Source: Vandiemenella viatica (Eukaryota; Arthropoda; Insecta; Orthoptera; Morabidae). From it: a DNA stretch of 64,000 nucleotides. Positions 52,852-63,760 of the stretch are shown here, piece by piece (the first letter of the stretch is position 1; every line of letters starts with the position of its first letter). Both the position numbers and the translations under genes were made by a program. The stretch is from contig JARYHS010008074.1 of NCBI GenBank assembly GCA_031002005.1, forward strand, positions 183,730,494 to 183,794,493, in the 5' to 3' direction. Below the pieces are notes generated by a model. The model searched no databases. It saw nothing but the letters and a program-made list of their open reading frames with translations, and was not told the origin of the DNA.

Positions 52852-53757
52852 TACCAAAAGTAGTAGGACTGATTTAAAAAAAAAAAAATTATTTAAGATA
52901 TCTTTACAATTCCTTAATCCTCTTCGAAATAGCACCCTTAGGCAGCTACACGCCAAAAATTACGCTGCTGCCATTGGCCATATGCCATCTGGAAGTCAGT
53001 TTCGGGGACGCTGTTGAGAGCCCTCGTCGATGCTGCTTCAACGTCCTGGATTGAGTCAAACCGCTGTTCCTTCAGCTGCCTTTTCATCCGTGGGAATAAA
53101 ACAAAAGTCAGTTGGAGCCAGATTGGGACTGTAGGTGGGGTGCAGCAACGTGGCAACGCTGAATCGGGCCAACAGTTGCCTTCTTCATCCTTCCGTCCAA
53201 TGAAGGCTCGCATGAGCAAATCAAAGATCAAGACAATGCTGATCGTGTTTTTTTTTACCGTCGCGGGGTGATTCATAAGGAGTTCGCTTCCCCTGGGGAT
53301 ACTGTCAATTCGAAATTTTATGTGCAAGTGCCAGCCCGCCTGCGAGACCGAGTGAATCGTGTCCGACCAGTCATCTCCGCCAACTGGACTCTGCATCACG
53401 ACAATGCGCCGTGCTAAGGCGTGCCGTCATGAGACAACTGTTGGCCCGATTCGACATTGCCGCGTTGCTGCACCCCGCCTACAGTCCTGATTTGGCTCCA
53501 TCTGACTTTTCTTACTCACATGGATGAAAAATCAGCTGAAGGAACAGCGGTTTGACTCAATCCAGGACGTTGAAGCAGCATCGACGAGGGCTCTCAACAG
53601 CGTCCCGGAAACTGACTTCCAGAAGGCGTATGGCCAATGGCAGCAGCGTAATTTTTGGCGTATAGCTGCCTAAGGGTGCTATTTCGATGAGGATTAAGGA
53701 ATTGTAAAGATATCTTCAATAATTTTTTTTTTTAAATCAGTCCTACTACTTTTGGTA
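52852..53757. mobile_element. Palindromic mariner, two 3' halves head to head
   Basis: The 906-bp element has TA on both sides (52850-52851, 53758-53759) and ends TACCAAAAGTAGTAGGACTG at both termini. The left arm (52852 to about 53172) is the reverse complement of the right arm (about 53440-53757), with scattered mismatches. Each arm encodes the same transposase C-terminus (RFDSIQDVEAASTRALNS, YGQWQQRNFWR) reading outward. There is no 5' end or N-terminus. It interrupts LINE-C (ISKIHG before, YQIMGIAPPDIRR after). Confidence 0.9.
53180..53672 (+). pseudogene. mariner transposase, C-terminal half
   Basis: The plus strand reads FRPMKARMSKSKIKTMLIVF, FIRSSLPLG, then in shifting frames NWTLHHDNAPC (second catalytic Asp, about 53385-53415) and YSPDLAPSDF (third Asp, about 53485-53515), and the end LKEQRFDSIQDVEAASTRAL to a stop near 53672. 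The N-terminal DNA-binding domain and first Asp region are absent. The left arm (52938-53172, minus) repeats the last 75 residues. Confidence 0.82.
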
Positions 53758-54812
53758 TATACCATGTATTTTACTAATAGGAGTTGGTTTTAGGCAACCT
53801 GTTACAATGCGACCAGTATCATTCAATGCTATATCAACCTGCCTAGCATGTGCAGAATTTTGCCAAACTGGTGCTGAGTATTCTGCTGCAGAGAAACTAA
53901 GTGCCAGGGCAGATGTACGAAGCACATTTGGATGTGCTCCCCAGGAGGTACTTGTAAGTTTCCGGATGATTTTGTTCCGGGCAGATACTTTAAGTTTCAG
54001 ATCCTCACAATGGGTTTTGAATGTGAGAGATCGATCAAGCTTTACTCCTAGATATTTAGGTGTATCGCAGTGTAGTAGTTGTTGCCCCCTCCAGTTGATG
54101 TTCAACTTCCTTCTGGCTTCTCTGTTTCTCAGGTGGAATGCACAGACCTGTGTTTTTCCAGGGTTGGGCTTCAAGTGATTAGCATCATAATACTTGGCGA
54201 TATCTTCAAGAGCTGTTGTCAGCTTCACCTCCACCGCCTCAAATTTTGTGCCTTGAGCTGCAACTGCTGTGTCATCAGCATAAATGAATGCTCTTGTTCC
54301 AGGAATAATTGGTTGATCATTTGTATATATGTTGTACAAGAGTGGGGCCAGCACACTACCCTGAGGGAGGCCATTCTTCTGAGTTCTCCATCGACTCTTC
54401 TTATTGTGGAGGGTGACGTAAAACCTTCTGTTTTGTAGTAAACACTGGATGACTTGTGTTAGATGGTAGTCTTTTGTGATGGAATATACCTTACTTATCA
54501 AAATTTAGTGGTTGACTGTATCATACGCCTCTGTGAGATCGATGAATGCCACACCTGTAACCTGTCCTCTTTCATACCCATCCTCTATATACTGTGTGAG
54601 GTTAAGAATTTGGCCACAGCATGACCTACCAGGTCGAAAACCAGCCTGTTCCTTTATAAGCATTTTGTCAATGCACTCTGAGATACGATTGAGGATCAAT
54701 CTCTCCAAGACTTTGTATAAATGACAAAGGAGTGAAACTGGTCGGAAGTTTTTTGGATCTGTTTGTTCCTTTCCAGGCTTTAGCAGTGCCACAACTTGCT
54801 GTAGATTAGTGA
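53758..54812 (-). pseudogene. LINE-C copy 2 reverse transcriptase
   Basis: The minus strand from 54792: MALLKPGKEQTDPKNFRPVS, CHLYKVLERLILNRI, EQAGFRPGRSC, VAFIDLTEAYDTVNH (54505-54792), a stop at about 54505, then (53746-54501) RFYVTLHNKKSRWRTQKNGL, PQGSVLAPLLYNIYTND and FIYADDTAVAAQ with an intact YADD at 54271-54282, and AEYSAPVWQNSAHARQVD. It is better preserved than copy 1 and is 5'-truncated near 54812. Removing the mariner restores continuity with 52338-52849. Confidence 0.88.
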
Positions 54813-54829
54813 GTGTGTGAATGTTTTAT

Positions 54830-56430
54830 GAAATGTGAGAGAAATGGTTTTATAGAGGTGACTGTACTGCTGTGAAAATGTTGGTGTAGGAATTGTTTTA
54901 AAAATAGGAAGATATTGGAATAGAAGGTAAGGATTAATGCTTTTGAGGTAGAACTGATAGGTGCTAGGATGAAGGCAACAATGGGGATAAGGGTAATTAG
55001 AATGAGGTGACCTTCTGATTATTTTGTTGTTGGAGTGACAAATAGGTTTGACTTGTTATCAGAGTTACCTGTAGTTATGGGTTTAGAGAAAAAGCAGCAA
55101 ATTTTGTAGGAAAAAGTGTGTAGATAAGTCTAGTATACAAAGGTTAGTGAAAAAGACTTGCTGCTAGATAGTAGTAATGGAAGAGGTGTTAGAAAAATTA
55201 GGATCAGATTTCCAGATCATGAGTTTCTTAAAATCAAGTGTTTCTGTTGCTCAGATAGTAAAGAATGTATGTTATGAAAATCCGGATAACATAGCGATAG
55301 TGGGAGGAGTGGGAAATAGCCTAGACAGGTGTGGTAGTTACAATATTAGTAGTGACCTCGAGAAGACAACAAAAGCAGTGTGCCACATATGTGTGACATT
55401 GGTTCTGACACAGGTTTGGTGCATATGGATGTTATGGAGCATATATTACACATTGGCCTACAACTCAATAGAGGGAATGTGGATCTTTCAAATATTCAAA
55501 TGTTTATTTGGAGCCACTACCTCTCATGAAATAATTCCTGTAGTTAATGGTGTTAGGGCAGCCCCTCATTTAGATCAGCATCAAGTGTTAGCAGAGAGTC
55601 TTAACAGAACCATTTTAAGCATTAGTAAGTTTCCAGACACCAAAATTAAAAGTTGTTTGGGTATTAACGTGTTACATCACAATGTCAGAAGGTCAAGGAA
55701 CAAAAGCTTATTGACTGGATGCTATCAATAGAATTGATGTTTTGTGCTAATTTGAAAACCATATAATAATAGAAAATATTTTTTTGATCAGCATTGTGAA
55801 GTCTTTGCTATGTAGCTAAATTTCTATTATGAAAATTTTATAATGGTAACTGTTTAAAGGGCACCCTGTTTCTGAAACAGTTTGGACTCTTATTAACATT
55901 ATTAATGGACTTTCTGATCATGATGTCCAGGTATTAACCATCAACACCTTAGAAGCAACTAGCTCCAAAAGTAATGCTTTTAAAGTTCAGTGAGTCACAA
56001 ATGATGAATCTGATTGTTATTTTAGAAATTCCTTTGTTAGTTCAAACTGAAAACCTATGAACAGTGACAAATTGTGAAAAATACAATATGTTTAATAACA
56101 TTGTCTTAAAATGGAAGTTACCTCCTTGTGAAAAGGCATCATGTTTGTCGAAAGGAATGAAAACCATGGATAACGTTGGGAATTAGATCATTATGCATTT
56201 CTAAAAGAAAGCCATATTTTACCTACGGGGTCAGTCACAATGCTAATATTAAAACTTATAGCAGTCCTATTTAACGCTTAACAAATTTACTAAAGAATGT
56301 GAAAGTATGTACTACAGACATAAAATTCATGACTCTGGAAATAAAATTAAGACAAAATGAGTTATTGTAAAAAGGAAATGGGGAAAAAATAGTCAGGTCA
56401 GTAAACACATATGTGTATCTAGCAAAGTTC
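54830..56430 (+). mobile_element. LINE-E (CR1-like, with SGNH-type ORF1) fossil
   Basis: An open frame at 55177-55731 has EKLGSDFQIMSFLKSSVSVAQ, NIAIVGGVGNSLDRCG, then HQVLAESLNRTI and INVLHHNVRRSRNKSL, the latter the start of a LINE endonuclease (LHxNVRSLRNK). The first part resembles the SGNH/esterase ORF1 of CR1-like LINEs. Further decayed blocks follow: IINGLSDHDVQVL (55890-55930), WKLPP, and YYRHKIHDSGNKIKTK (56300-56360). The RT is absent. Upstream sequence from 54830 probably holds the ORF1 start with stops. Confidence 0.6.
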
Positions 56431-56499
56431 AATAGAACCAGTTTCCAGTTGCTGATATATTTTGTTTAGAAGTTGGCCCAAAATATTTTATTTTATTTG

Positions 56500-56590
56500 T
56501 TTTTGTGTTGTTTTGTGTTGCTGCTGCCCTCCTCCCTTCAACTTTGGTGAGTGTTGGGTGTATTTCATCTGTCTTTCCATATAAATATTG
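56500..56590 (-). repeat. Inverted fragment related to the 312-bp unit
   Basis: The plus strand 'cttcaactttggtgagtg' is the reverse complement of 'cactcaccaaagttgaag' found in both units at 56680 and 56990. It lies just left of the left target duplication, so a diverged relative was already present in opposite orientation. Confidence 0.55.
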
Positions 56591-56591
56591 C

Positions 56592-56606
56592 TTAAGTTAT
56601 TGTTAA
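56592..56606. repeat. Left target-site duplication of the dimer
   Basis: TTAAGTTATTGTTAA, identical to 57227-57241. Confidence 0.95.
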
Positions 56607-57226
56607 ACTAAGGAAAAAGGAAACTGCTTTGATTGCAAGGAAAGGGAAAATGACTCATCACTCACCAAAGTTGAAGGCAGCGACGAGAGAAGAACATATA
56701 TTATGAACACACAAATAAACTCAATATTTCGGTTATTAAACCTTATTCATGATGGAGAAAATGAGTCATGAGGCTTGAGAGGTGTGCACAAAAACAATTG
56801 GTGAAACGTATAAAACACTGGACACAACAAGAAAAAGGTGGAAAGTAAAAGTAATGGAACACGAGATAGGAACATGCAGGACAAACACAAAAGATGGCCG
56901 CTGGGCAGCAATAATTAAACTAAGGAAAAAGGAAACTGCTTTAATTGCAAGGAAAGGGAAAATGATTCGTCACTCACCAAAGTTGAAGGCAGCGACGAGA
57001 AAAGAACATATATAACGAACACACAAATAAACTCAATATTTCGGGTAATAAACCTTATTCATGACGGAGAAAATGAGTCATGAGGCTCAGGAGGTGTGCA
57101 CAAAAACAATTGGTGAAACGTATAAAACACTGGACACAACAAGAAAAAGGTGGAAAGTAAAAGTAATAGAATACGAGATAAAAACATGCAGGACAAACAC
57201 AAAAGATGGCCGCTGGGCAGCAATAA
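56607..57226 (-). mobile_element. Dimeric 312-bp retroposon (retrozyme-like)
   Basis: Two tandem units (56607-56918 and 56919-57226) are nearly identical, with a period of 312 bp. The pair is flanked by a perfect 15-bp duplication TTAAGTTATTGTTAA (56592-56606 and 57227-57241), which shows it inserted as a dimer. On the minus strand each unit contains TCATGAATAAGG...CCGAAATATTG, spaced and arranged like the hammerhead-like core of the nearby PLE pseudo-LTRs, though the CUGAUGA box is altered. It has no poly-A tail or clear B box. A short frame of about 75 codons per unit is probably incidental. Orientation is inferred from the core. Confidence 0.75.
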
Positions 57227-57241
57227 TTAAGTTATTGTTAA
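57227..57241. repeat. Right target-site duplication of the dimer
   Basis: TTAAGTTATTGTTAA, identical to 56592-56606. Confidence 0.95.
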
Positions 57242-58699
57242 TGTTGAATAAATTATTATTATGTACAGTTGTGCAGTAATGTTTGCTTTTTCATTGATCA
57301 CAGAACACGCATACAAAAATTGTGAAAGCAACGATTTTATAAATGAAATGTGGTCAAAACTATCCTACAGTTTAAGTGATGGCATGCCATCATTACATGG
57401 AACTTCCCTAAAATCCATTAATTTGTTTTTGTGTGAGGTATGCACACACATACTCAAATGTTAAAAAATAAAATACTGTTTTAATTGTATACTGGAGAAC
57501 TGTTACACAGCTATATAAATACATTTTATATGTGAGGTTTAACTGAAATTAGTTTGTTAGGTTTTGCTGTATGTGCACATAGATAATCATAAATTTCAAA
57601 TTTATGGCTTTTGGTTCTGTACCAACAGGAACTGTGTGAAAAATGTCGTACGTGACATAAGCTATCACTAGATGCATTAAAATCTATTAATTACTTTGTG
57701 CATGATGATTAAAGAGCCAGACAAAAAATTAGTGGTTTTGAATTCTATTCAATCAGTCAATTTTATATCTAATTGGGATTAAGTGTACCCTAATCCTGAC
57801 CGACGGCAGTTGCTTCCAGAAGAATTTTGTATCTTATTGTGATAAAAAGTACCCTAATTCTGACTGACTACATAAAATAACACATGTGCAGTTTTGATAA
57901 AACCGGTTCTTCAGTTTTTGGATGATATGCGAAAGTATAGGCAGATGACCAGAAATTCCATTTAACATCTGTAGCATATATTGCAGTTATTCATTTGAAA
58001 TATTACATGTACAGTCACATCTTTTCTACTATTTTAATATATGGTATGTATAGATTTTATATATTGCATGTTTATTTTATGGACTACTAGCAATTATCTG
58101 CAACCCTGGTAGTATGCATTGTTAATCTCTCTTAACACTACATAATTCTGTAACGATACAATTGATACTTGATTTTCATCAATTGGAGTTGCCTTTGAGT
58201 ATGTTATCAACATGAAATTAGTACCACACACTGAGAATAGTGTGAAGTTAACAATCTCTTCAGTTTGCCTATAGCCATGGTGAGCAGCATTCTATTATAC
58301 ATCCTTTTTCTGGCTTCTAACCAAGTTTTCCATCATGCTAAGAGAAGAGGCTCAAGTTTTGATGATAGCATTATTGCCTATTATTGCTACAACTATTGTA
58401 GAAAAATTAAAATTTGAATAGTGTGGTGATCTTCTTAAATCATATATAAAAAAGAAAAAGCATAACATACGGTAGGTAAATAAACACAAATTAAAGGAAT
58501 GATAATGATCACTTATGAAATTTTGAACTTAAAATTAGTATAGGAATATTAAACAAATCAAAATTAATTTTTTTTATAATTAGTCATTTTGATGCTACAC
58601 CAAGCATACCCAACAAGAGTTTACTACGGAAGAAAGCAGTCCATTGCAGTACATAATTATAACTTTTTGAATTTTTTTAAATATTGATGACACTGGGCA
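57242..58699. other. Unassigned, with a short tandem duplication
   Basis: No gene recognised. A diverged duplication at about 57757-57880 repeats 'aattgggattaagtgtaccctaatcctgaccgac'-type sequence twice (second copy 'attgtgataaaaagtaccc'). A 67-codon frame at 57261-57464 has no motif. Confidence 0.45.
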
Positions 58700-59810
58700 A
58701 TAAAAATTTGGCGTTTAGGAAATAAACTGTATTTCTATACAAAATTGGTCTCCTGATTCAAAATATGACCTTCATTTTGATATGTCAGGTCTAGATTGTA
58801 AGCTATGTAATGCTCCTTTGTTATATATTTTGTGATAGTCAAAGTTAATGATGTTTATAATTGTGTGCACATGAATGACAGTCTGTATGTTTCTTTTCAT
58901 TTTAACATGTTAAAATGGCAAGCGTAGTGTTCGATTGAAGTCATGTTTAATTTTGCTCCATGTTTGGATTTCATTTTTCGTAGTGATTTACCATAGATGC
59001 CGCATTTAAACCGTCACTATCCAAAGCTGCAAAGATCATTCACTCACTAACTCATTCATAATCCATATGCTTTAAAGATCATTATGTATGTATATACATC
59101 TACTCTGTTGATTTGTCACCTACATTCTAATTTAGTTATAACCTCTTCAAACACCAACGCATTTTCTCTTAGGACCACAATCGGGTAAAATCAAATAATC
59201 ATACTTCCTTTGCACGTGGGATAGTAGAGTCTAGACCATGACAATTACTATTTTAAGAAAGACTGGCCTCTCGAATAAATGTAGCACAATGTAGAGCTGT
59301 CAATATATTAGAAGAACTGTAAGTTGAGTGAGAAAAAAGTCACCTTTACACATCAAACTTGGATTGATAAAACAATTTGTTAAAGCTTTGGAGCAACATG
59401 GGGATGCTTTAAGTATACCTGCAGTGTGACAGAGAGTTGGCTGAATTAGTGATTTTTGATGGACTAATGATCTTTAAGCTTATGAAGGGCACAAATTTTG
59501 TGATAACAATGCTAGAGAATGTGGCATTAGCTTGGTGAAACTTTGTAGAAGGAGTGCAAAGTGAAAACTACAAAGACCTTGCTGATAACATTTTATCAAC
59601 TTTTCATGATATTGGCGTAAATATTAGCATCTAAATGCATTTTCTTTTTAGTCATCTTGATCGCTTTCCTGAAAATCTAAAAAATGCCAGCGATGAACAA
59701 TCAGGACATCTAGGAGATGGAAACACGGTATCAAGAGATACTGTAATGATGACAGACTATTGCTGGTGTTTTAGTGGAGATAAGCCTGTTGTTCAACATT
59801 TATGAAACAC
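58700..59810 (+). pseudogene. Fossil of a repeated arthropod gene family
   Basis: Plus-strand blocks in shifting frames: an LCxWDSR-like region near 59210-59290, HIKLGLIKQFVKAL (59358-59400), GCFKYTC, SHLDRFPENLKNASDEQSGH (59651-59710) and MMTDYCWCF (59750-59776). From memory they match, in order, an uncharacterised family common in arthropod genomes with IKLGLIKNFVKAL, HSHLDYFPENLGAVSEEQGE and MMADYCW blocks, generally treated as TE-associated. Stops and frameshifts are many. Function is unknown; the left boundary is uncertain. Confidence 0.55.
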
Positions 59811-61042
59811 AAAGAAATATAAATTTATTCCTTTAATTTTTTGGCTAAATTTTTACATTTTCAATTTTGAATATAGGTTTGTGTTTTGTTTCTAGATCAT
59901 GCGCACTTTAACACTTCATATTTTTTTGCCTCTTACACGAATAAAATAAATTTGTTTAAGAAACAGACTTGGTTAATTCTCCTAAATCTCACTAATATCA
60001 GCCCATGTACACTGTTGGAAATATGTTTTACAATGTAATAGAGTCAAACTGAGATGAGAATAGTAAAATAACTAGACCTGATAGAGAAAAGCAGAAGTTA
60101 TTTTTGAATTTATCAGCCAAAATTATCTAAGAATTTGTTAAAATATTCCAGGCAGCAGGCAAAAAAAAATTTTTTTTGTAACCCTGTGTAATTTATAAAT
60201 GATTACTCAAAAATATAAATTTGCTTCTTCATTTTTTAAACTATTAGTTGAATCCTTTATGTATACATATGATTGTTTACTATTGCTTGTTAACTATTTA
60301 AACCTACTAAATCATGGAGACTGATTGTTTTTCCCTACAATTTAAACTGAATAATATTGAACTATCCTGACAATGGGTACTCGGTGAACATAACAATCTG
60401 GCATTGTCAAAATCTTACAAAACAATCTACTAGGGGCAAATATTAATTCAAACACACTTGAAATAGTTTTAAATGATAAATGAAATTGCTGACTATTGAT
60501 TATATGGACTCTTTTTCTCAATTTCACCCACAAACTTAACATCATAGGTGTGTTCACTCACTACATTTCACACTTGGGTCAAGAGATGCATGAGATATCC
60601 CTGATAGACAACTTCTTTGCAGGTCACATGAGATTGGTAGAATATGTTATGATTAGAGACTGGATTATAAGCATTACATGTTTGCATATGCATATGCATT
60701 TGCATATGAAGCCCATTGTCACCTGTTATTGCATATTTTACCTGAAACCTAGTGATGATGAACATTATCGCTATATTAAAAATATTTTTCATTAAGGTAC
60801 CTAGTTACTAAATGAACTCTTAAGTTGTGGCCAGCAAAACCTACTAGCTATTATTTTGATAGATAATATTATTATTTGGCCAAGAAAAAAGACTCATGGG
60901 AGGATAAAGAAGGAGCATACCATTCTGTGTTGTGCACACCTACTGCAGCACTCTTCCTATTAGACAAATTACGATGTTTATTGTTTGCATGCTTGCTGGA
61001 TGTGTTTAGTTTTATTTATTTGTACAAAATTTAATATACACC
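59811..61042. other. Unassigned AT-rich stretch
   Basis: No gene recognised. A small alternating tract 'tgcatatgcatatgcatttgcatatg' (60683-60708) is a near-palindromic repeat. Antiparallel frames at 60496-60795 look like chance. Confidence 0.5.
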
Positions 61043-61431
61043 ATGCCTCAAGGAAAAAAAAAGTCTTTTCATGAATAGCTGAATATCCAGGAACATTTAC
61101 ATACAATCGAAATGTATTATATTGTAGAGTTTGTGAAAAAAATATTTCATGCTCAAATAAGTTTCAAGTAGACCAGCATGTCAAGATGAGATTTCATATT
61201 GCAGAATTGCAAAACGAAGGCTCATGACAACAACTTTCAACAGTGGCAGGTAGCAGTATCGTCAAAGGCAAACACAGAAATCACTTAAGCATGGATCTAT
61301 GTGAAGCAATGCTTACAAGTAATATTCCTCTTCATAAACTTGAGTAAAAATAAAATAGGTGAATTGTCATATTGTAAAAATTACATAGCAAAAATTTACT
61401 CACATGTTCCTGAAGAAATACGTAATCAACT
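61043..61431 (+). pseudogene. BED-type zinc-finger ORF fragment
   Basis: ATG at 61043 opens MPQGKKKSFHE followed by a stop. In another frame the sequence gives PGTFTYNRNVLYCRVCEKNI, CSNKFQVDQHVKMRFH, and DLCEAMLTSNIPLHKLE, then (third frame) LSYCKNYIAKIYSHVPEEIRN. The CxxC...H...H pattern followed by an ALxxSNIPLxKL motif is typical of hAT-related, CGGBP1-like proteins. Gypsy-A2 begins at 61432 in the middle of this sequence. The downstream part would lie beyond 64000. Confidence 0.55.
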
Positions 61432-61771
61432 TATGGGGATATGTTGCCCATATAAGCAATATCGTAGTTTACGATATGGAAGACAAAACTCTTATCCATG
61501 TATTTAATGTAACCAATAAATAACACATATACATATGCACATTACATTGAAATAACATATCAATGCGAATGTTAATAATACTTCCAGCTTCTGTATTGGC
61601 GGCAATGTAGTCTCCGTGTTTAGCACGCCTCGCCAACGGTGTACTCTCTGGTTGTTTTTATCGTTGCCCCGGTTATGGTCAGTGAGCATCGTTGATACTG
61701 CGTTAGCAGCCGCCGCGACAACGACGGAACTGCGCTGACAACTGTTAATGCCACGATGTGTTTCCGCCACA
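61432..61771 (-). repeat. Gypsy-A2 3' LTR, single-unit form
   Basis: About 340 bp, aligned to the A1 LTRs but with only one copy of the 62-bp unit found twice in A1. It is preceded internally by the same GTGGGGGGCTGG polypurine tract. Confidence 0.92.
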
Positions 61772-61796
61772 CCAGCCCCCCACGGAGTTGATGAGG

Positions 61797-62780
61797 CTAC
61801 GGCTGAAGATGTTTGGGAAACTTTACCCGGCGACCGGATCTTGTGATTCTCGGGTTGTCCGTTGTATCGTGATCTGTAGTTTTCTTTGCTTTGCTGATTG
61901 ACATACTAGGTGGTTCTGTCACAGCACTTCCTTCGATATTAGGACAATCGTCGTTGAGCAGAATGGCAGGTTTCACTCTTTCTATGCTGACACGTACTGG
62001 TTTATCCTTGTTTAAAACAGTTAAAGTTCTATCCTGGCTATCTAACACGCGGTGTGGGCCAGTGTATGGTGGCTGCAGGGCACCACGTACCGAATCATCC
62101 CGAAGATACACGTGTGTGCACGTTTCAAGGTCCTTGAAAACAAAGGTCGAACTGTGACCATTTCTGGTGGCCGGTGTTGCACGTAGTCTGCACATTTGTT
62201 GAGGTAGTTTGTCCACGAAGTCGGATGTATCTTCCAGACATTCTTCCGACACGGTGCACAGTAATTCACCTGGGAGGCTTAGTGGTTCACCGTACATAAG
62301 TTCAGCAGAAGAGGTACCGAGGTCTTCTTTGTAGGCACTATGAATACCGAGAAGAACGATGGGAAGGGCTTGCAGCCAGGATATACTGGGATGGCACATA
62401 ATAGCTGCTTTGAGTTGACGATGGAATCTCTCCACCATGCCATTTGAGCAGGGGTGCCAGGCAGTGGTGCGGGTTCTTAGCGTTCCAGTCAAGAGACCCA
62501 GGTTCCGGAGCAGTACAGATTCAAACTGCCTGCCTTGGTTGGTGGTAATACGTAGAGGTGATCCAAATCGTGAAATCCAGCATGCTACGAATGCGTTGGC
62601 AACGTCCTTTGCAGTGATGCGTTCTAAAGGTCAGACCTCTGGCCAGCGAGTATACTATCGATGGCTGTTAAGCAATAGTGATAGCTTCCTGATGCTGGAA
62701 GTGGTCCGATTATGTTGAAACCGGGCAGATGGCATTGTAAAGTTTCCGACTGGTGCAATCGTGTGACGCGTAACTTTGGC
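61797..62780 (-). pseudogene. Gypsy-A2 integrase
   Basis: The C-terminal frame (61797-62492) contains CSNGMVERFHRQLKAAIM (catalytic Glu), ALQPPYTGPHRVLD and RSGRRVKFPKHLQP at the end. Upstream, ITTNQGRQFES has Asn (62538-62540) in place of the second catalytic Asp. Near 62712 a 14-nt deletion relative to A1 removes the first catalytic Asp block (HVHLD) but restores the frame lost after CQDC. Two of the three catalytic residues are therefore gone. Confidence 0.9.
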
Positions 62781-63760
62781 GCGTGACAATCTTGGCAGGC
62801 TCGGACCCATGCACGGCAATCTTTCACCATGTTAGGCCAGACGAAATGTTCTGATACCAAACGAGTGGTAGCTCTGGCACCGGGATGACTCAGGCCGTGA
62901 ACAGACGAAAAAGCTGCTTTTCGGAATGATGTGGTGATAAAGGGCCTGGGTTTTCTGGTTGAGGTGTCACAGAAGAGGATAGTGGTACTGCCAGGTACTG
63001 GGACTTGCTCCAAGCGAAGTGATGTTTCGCCATCGATGAAGGAACGGATTTCTGGATCGTCCTTCTGAGAGTCTGCCTGAGTGGTAAAGTTCAAGTTTCT
63101 GTCTGCGATTCCGTCGACTACATTGGAAGAACCTTCAATGTGTTCAATATTGGTGGTGAACTGCGCAATGAACGATAATTGATTCTGTTGCACAGGCGGG
63201 AGCTTGTCACGGCATTGTTGATACGCGTACGTAAGTGGCCTGTGATCGGTGTAAATTGTAACGTGATGGGCTTCCAAGAAGTGCCGAAAGTGTTGGACGG
63301 CTTCGTAGATAGCGAGTAACTCGCGATAGTACGCTGGCCATTCTGATTGCTTTGGTGAAAGCTTCTTAGAAACGAAGGCTAAAGGCTACCACTTAGCGTT
63401 TACGTGCTGTTGTAGACAAGCCCCTACAGCTGTGTTGGAAGCATCAGTAAACAATCCTAGAGGTCCGTTAAGATCGGGATGAACTAGTAGCGTCGATTTG
63501 GCAAGGCTGGCTTTGCAGGCATTAAACGTGCTTTCCAGGTTCTGATTCCATGGTACAGGTTGAGAGCCTCGTAGGATGGATACTGCCGAGTGGAGAGAAG
63601 CCTGGTATTCTGCTACTGAAGGTAGGAAACGGCGGTAAAAGTTCACCATTCCCAAAAAACGTCTGAGTTCACGGACTGTCTGTGGAAGGGGGAAGTTTTT
63701 CAGGGCGCTGATCCGATCTGGTAGTGGTCGAATGCCAGCAGCAGAGACTTCGTATCCCAT
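62624..63760 (-). pseudogene. Gypsy-A2 RNase H and zinc domain
   Basis: Blocks from 63760 downward: MGYEVSAAGIRPLPDRISAL, RRFLGMVNFYRRFLP, LFTDASNTAVGACLQQH, then a stop at about 63388 and IYTDHRPLTYAYQQCRDKLP, SSNVVDGIADRN (7 residues shorter than A1 at VDALSRF), HGLSHPGARATTRL and ACQDCH. The RNase H loop lost in A1 is present here. Confidence 0.9.

Noticed and set aside
56782..57279. Two near-identical 72-77 codon ORFs as a duplicated gene
   Set aside because: They simply reflect the 312-bp repeat and have no protein features.
60496..60795. Overlapping 99- and 74-codon ORFs
   Set aside because: Low-complexity tgcatatgcat tract and no motif; chance frames.
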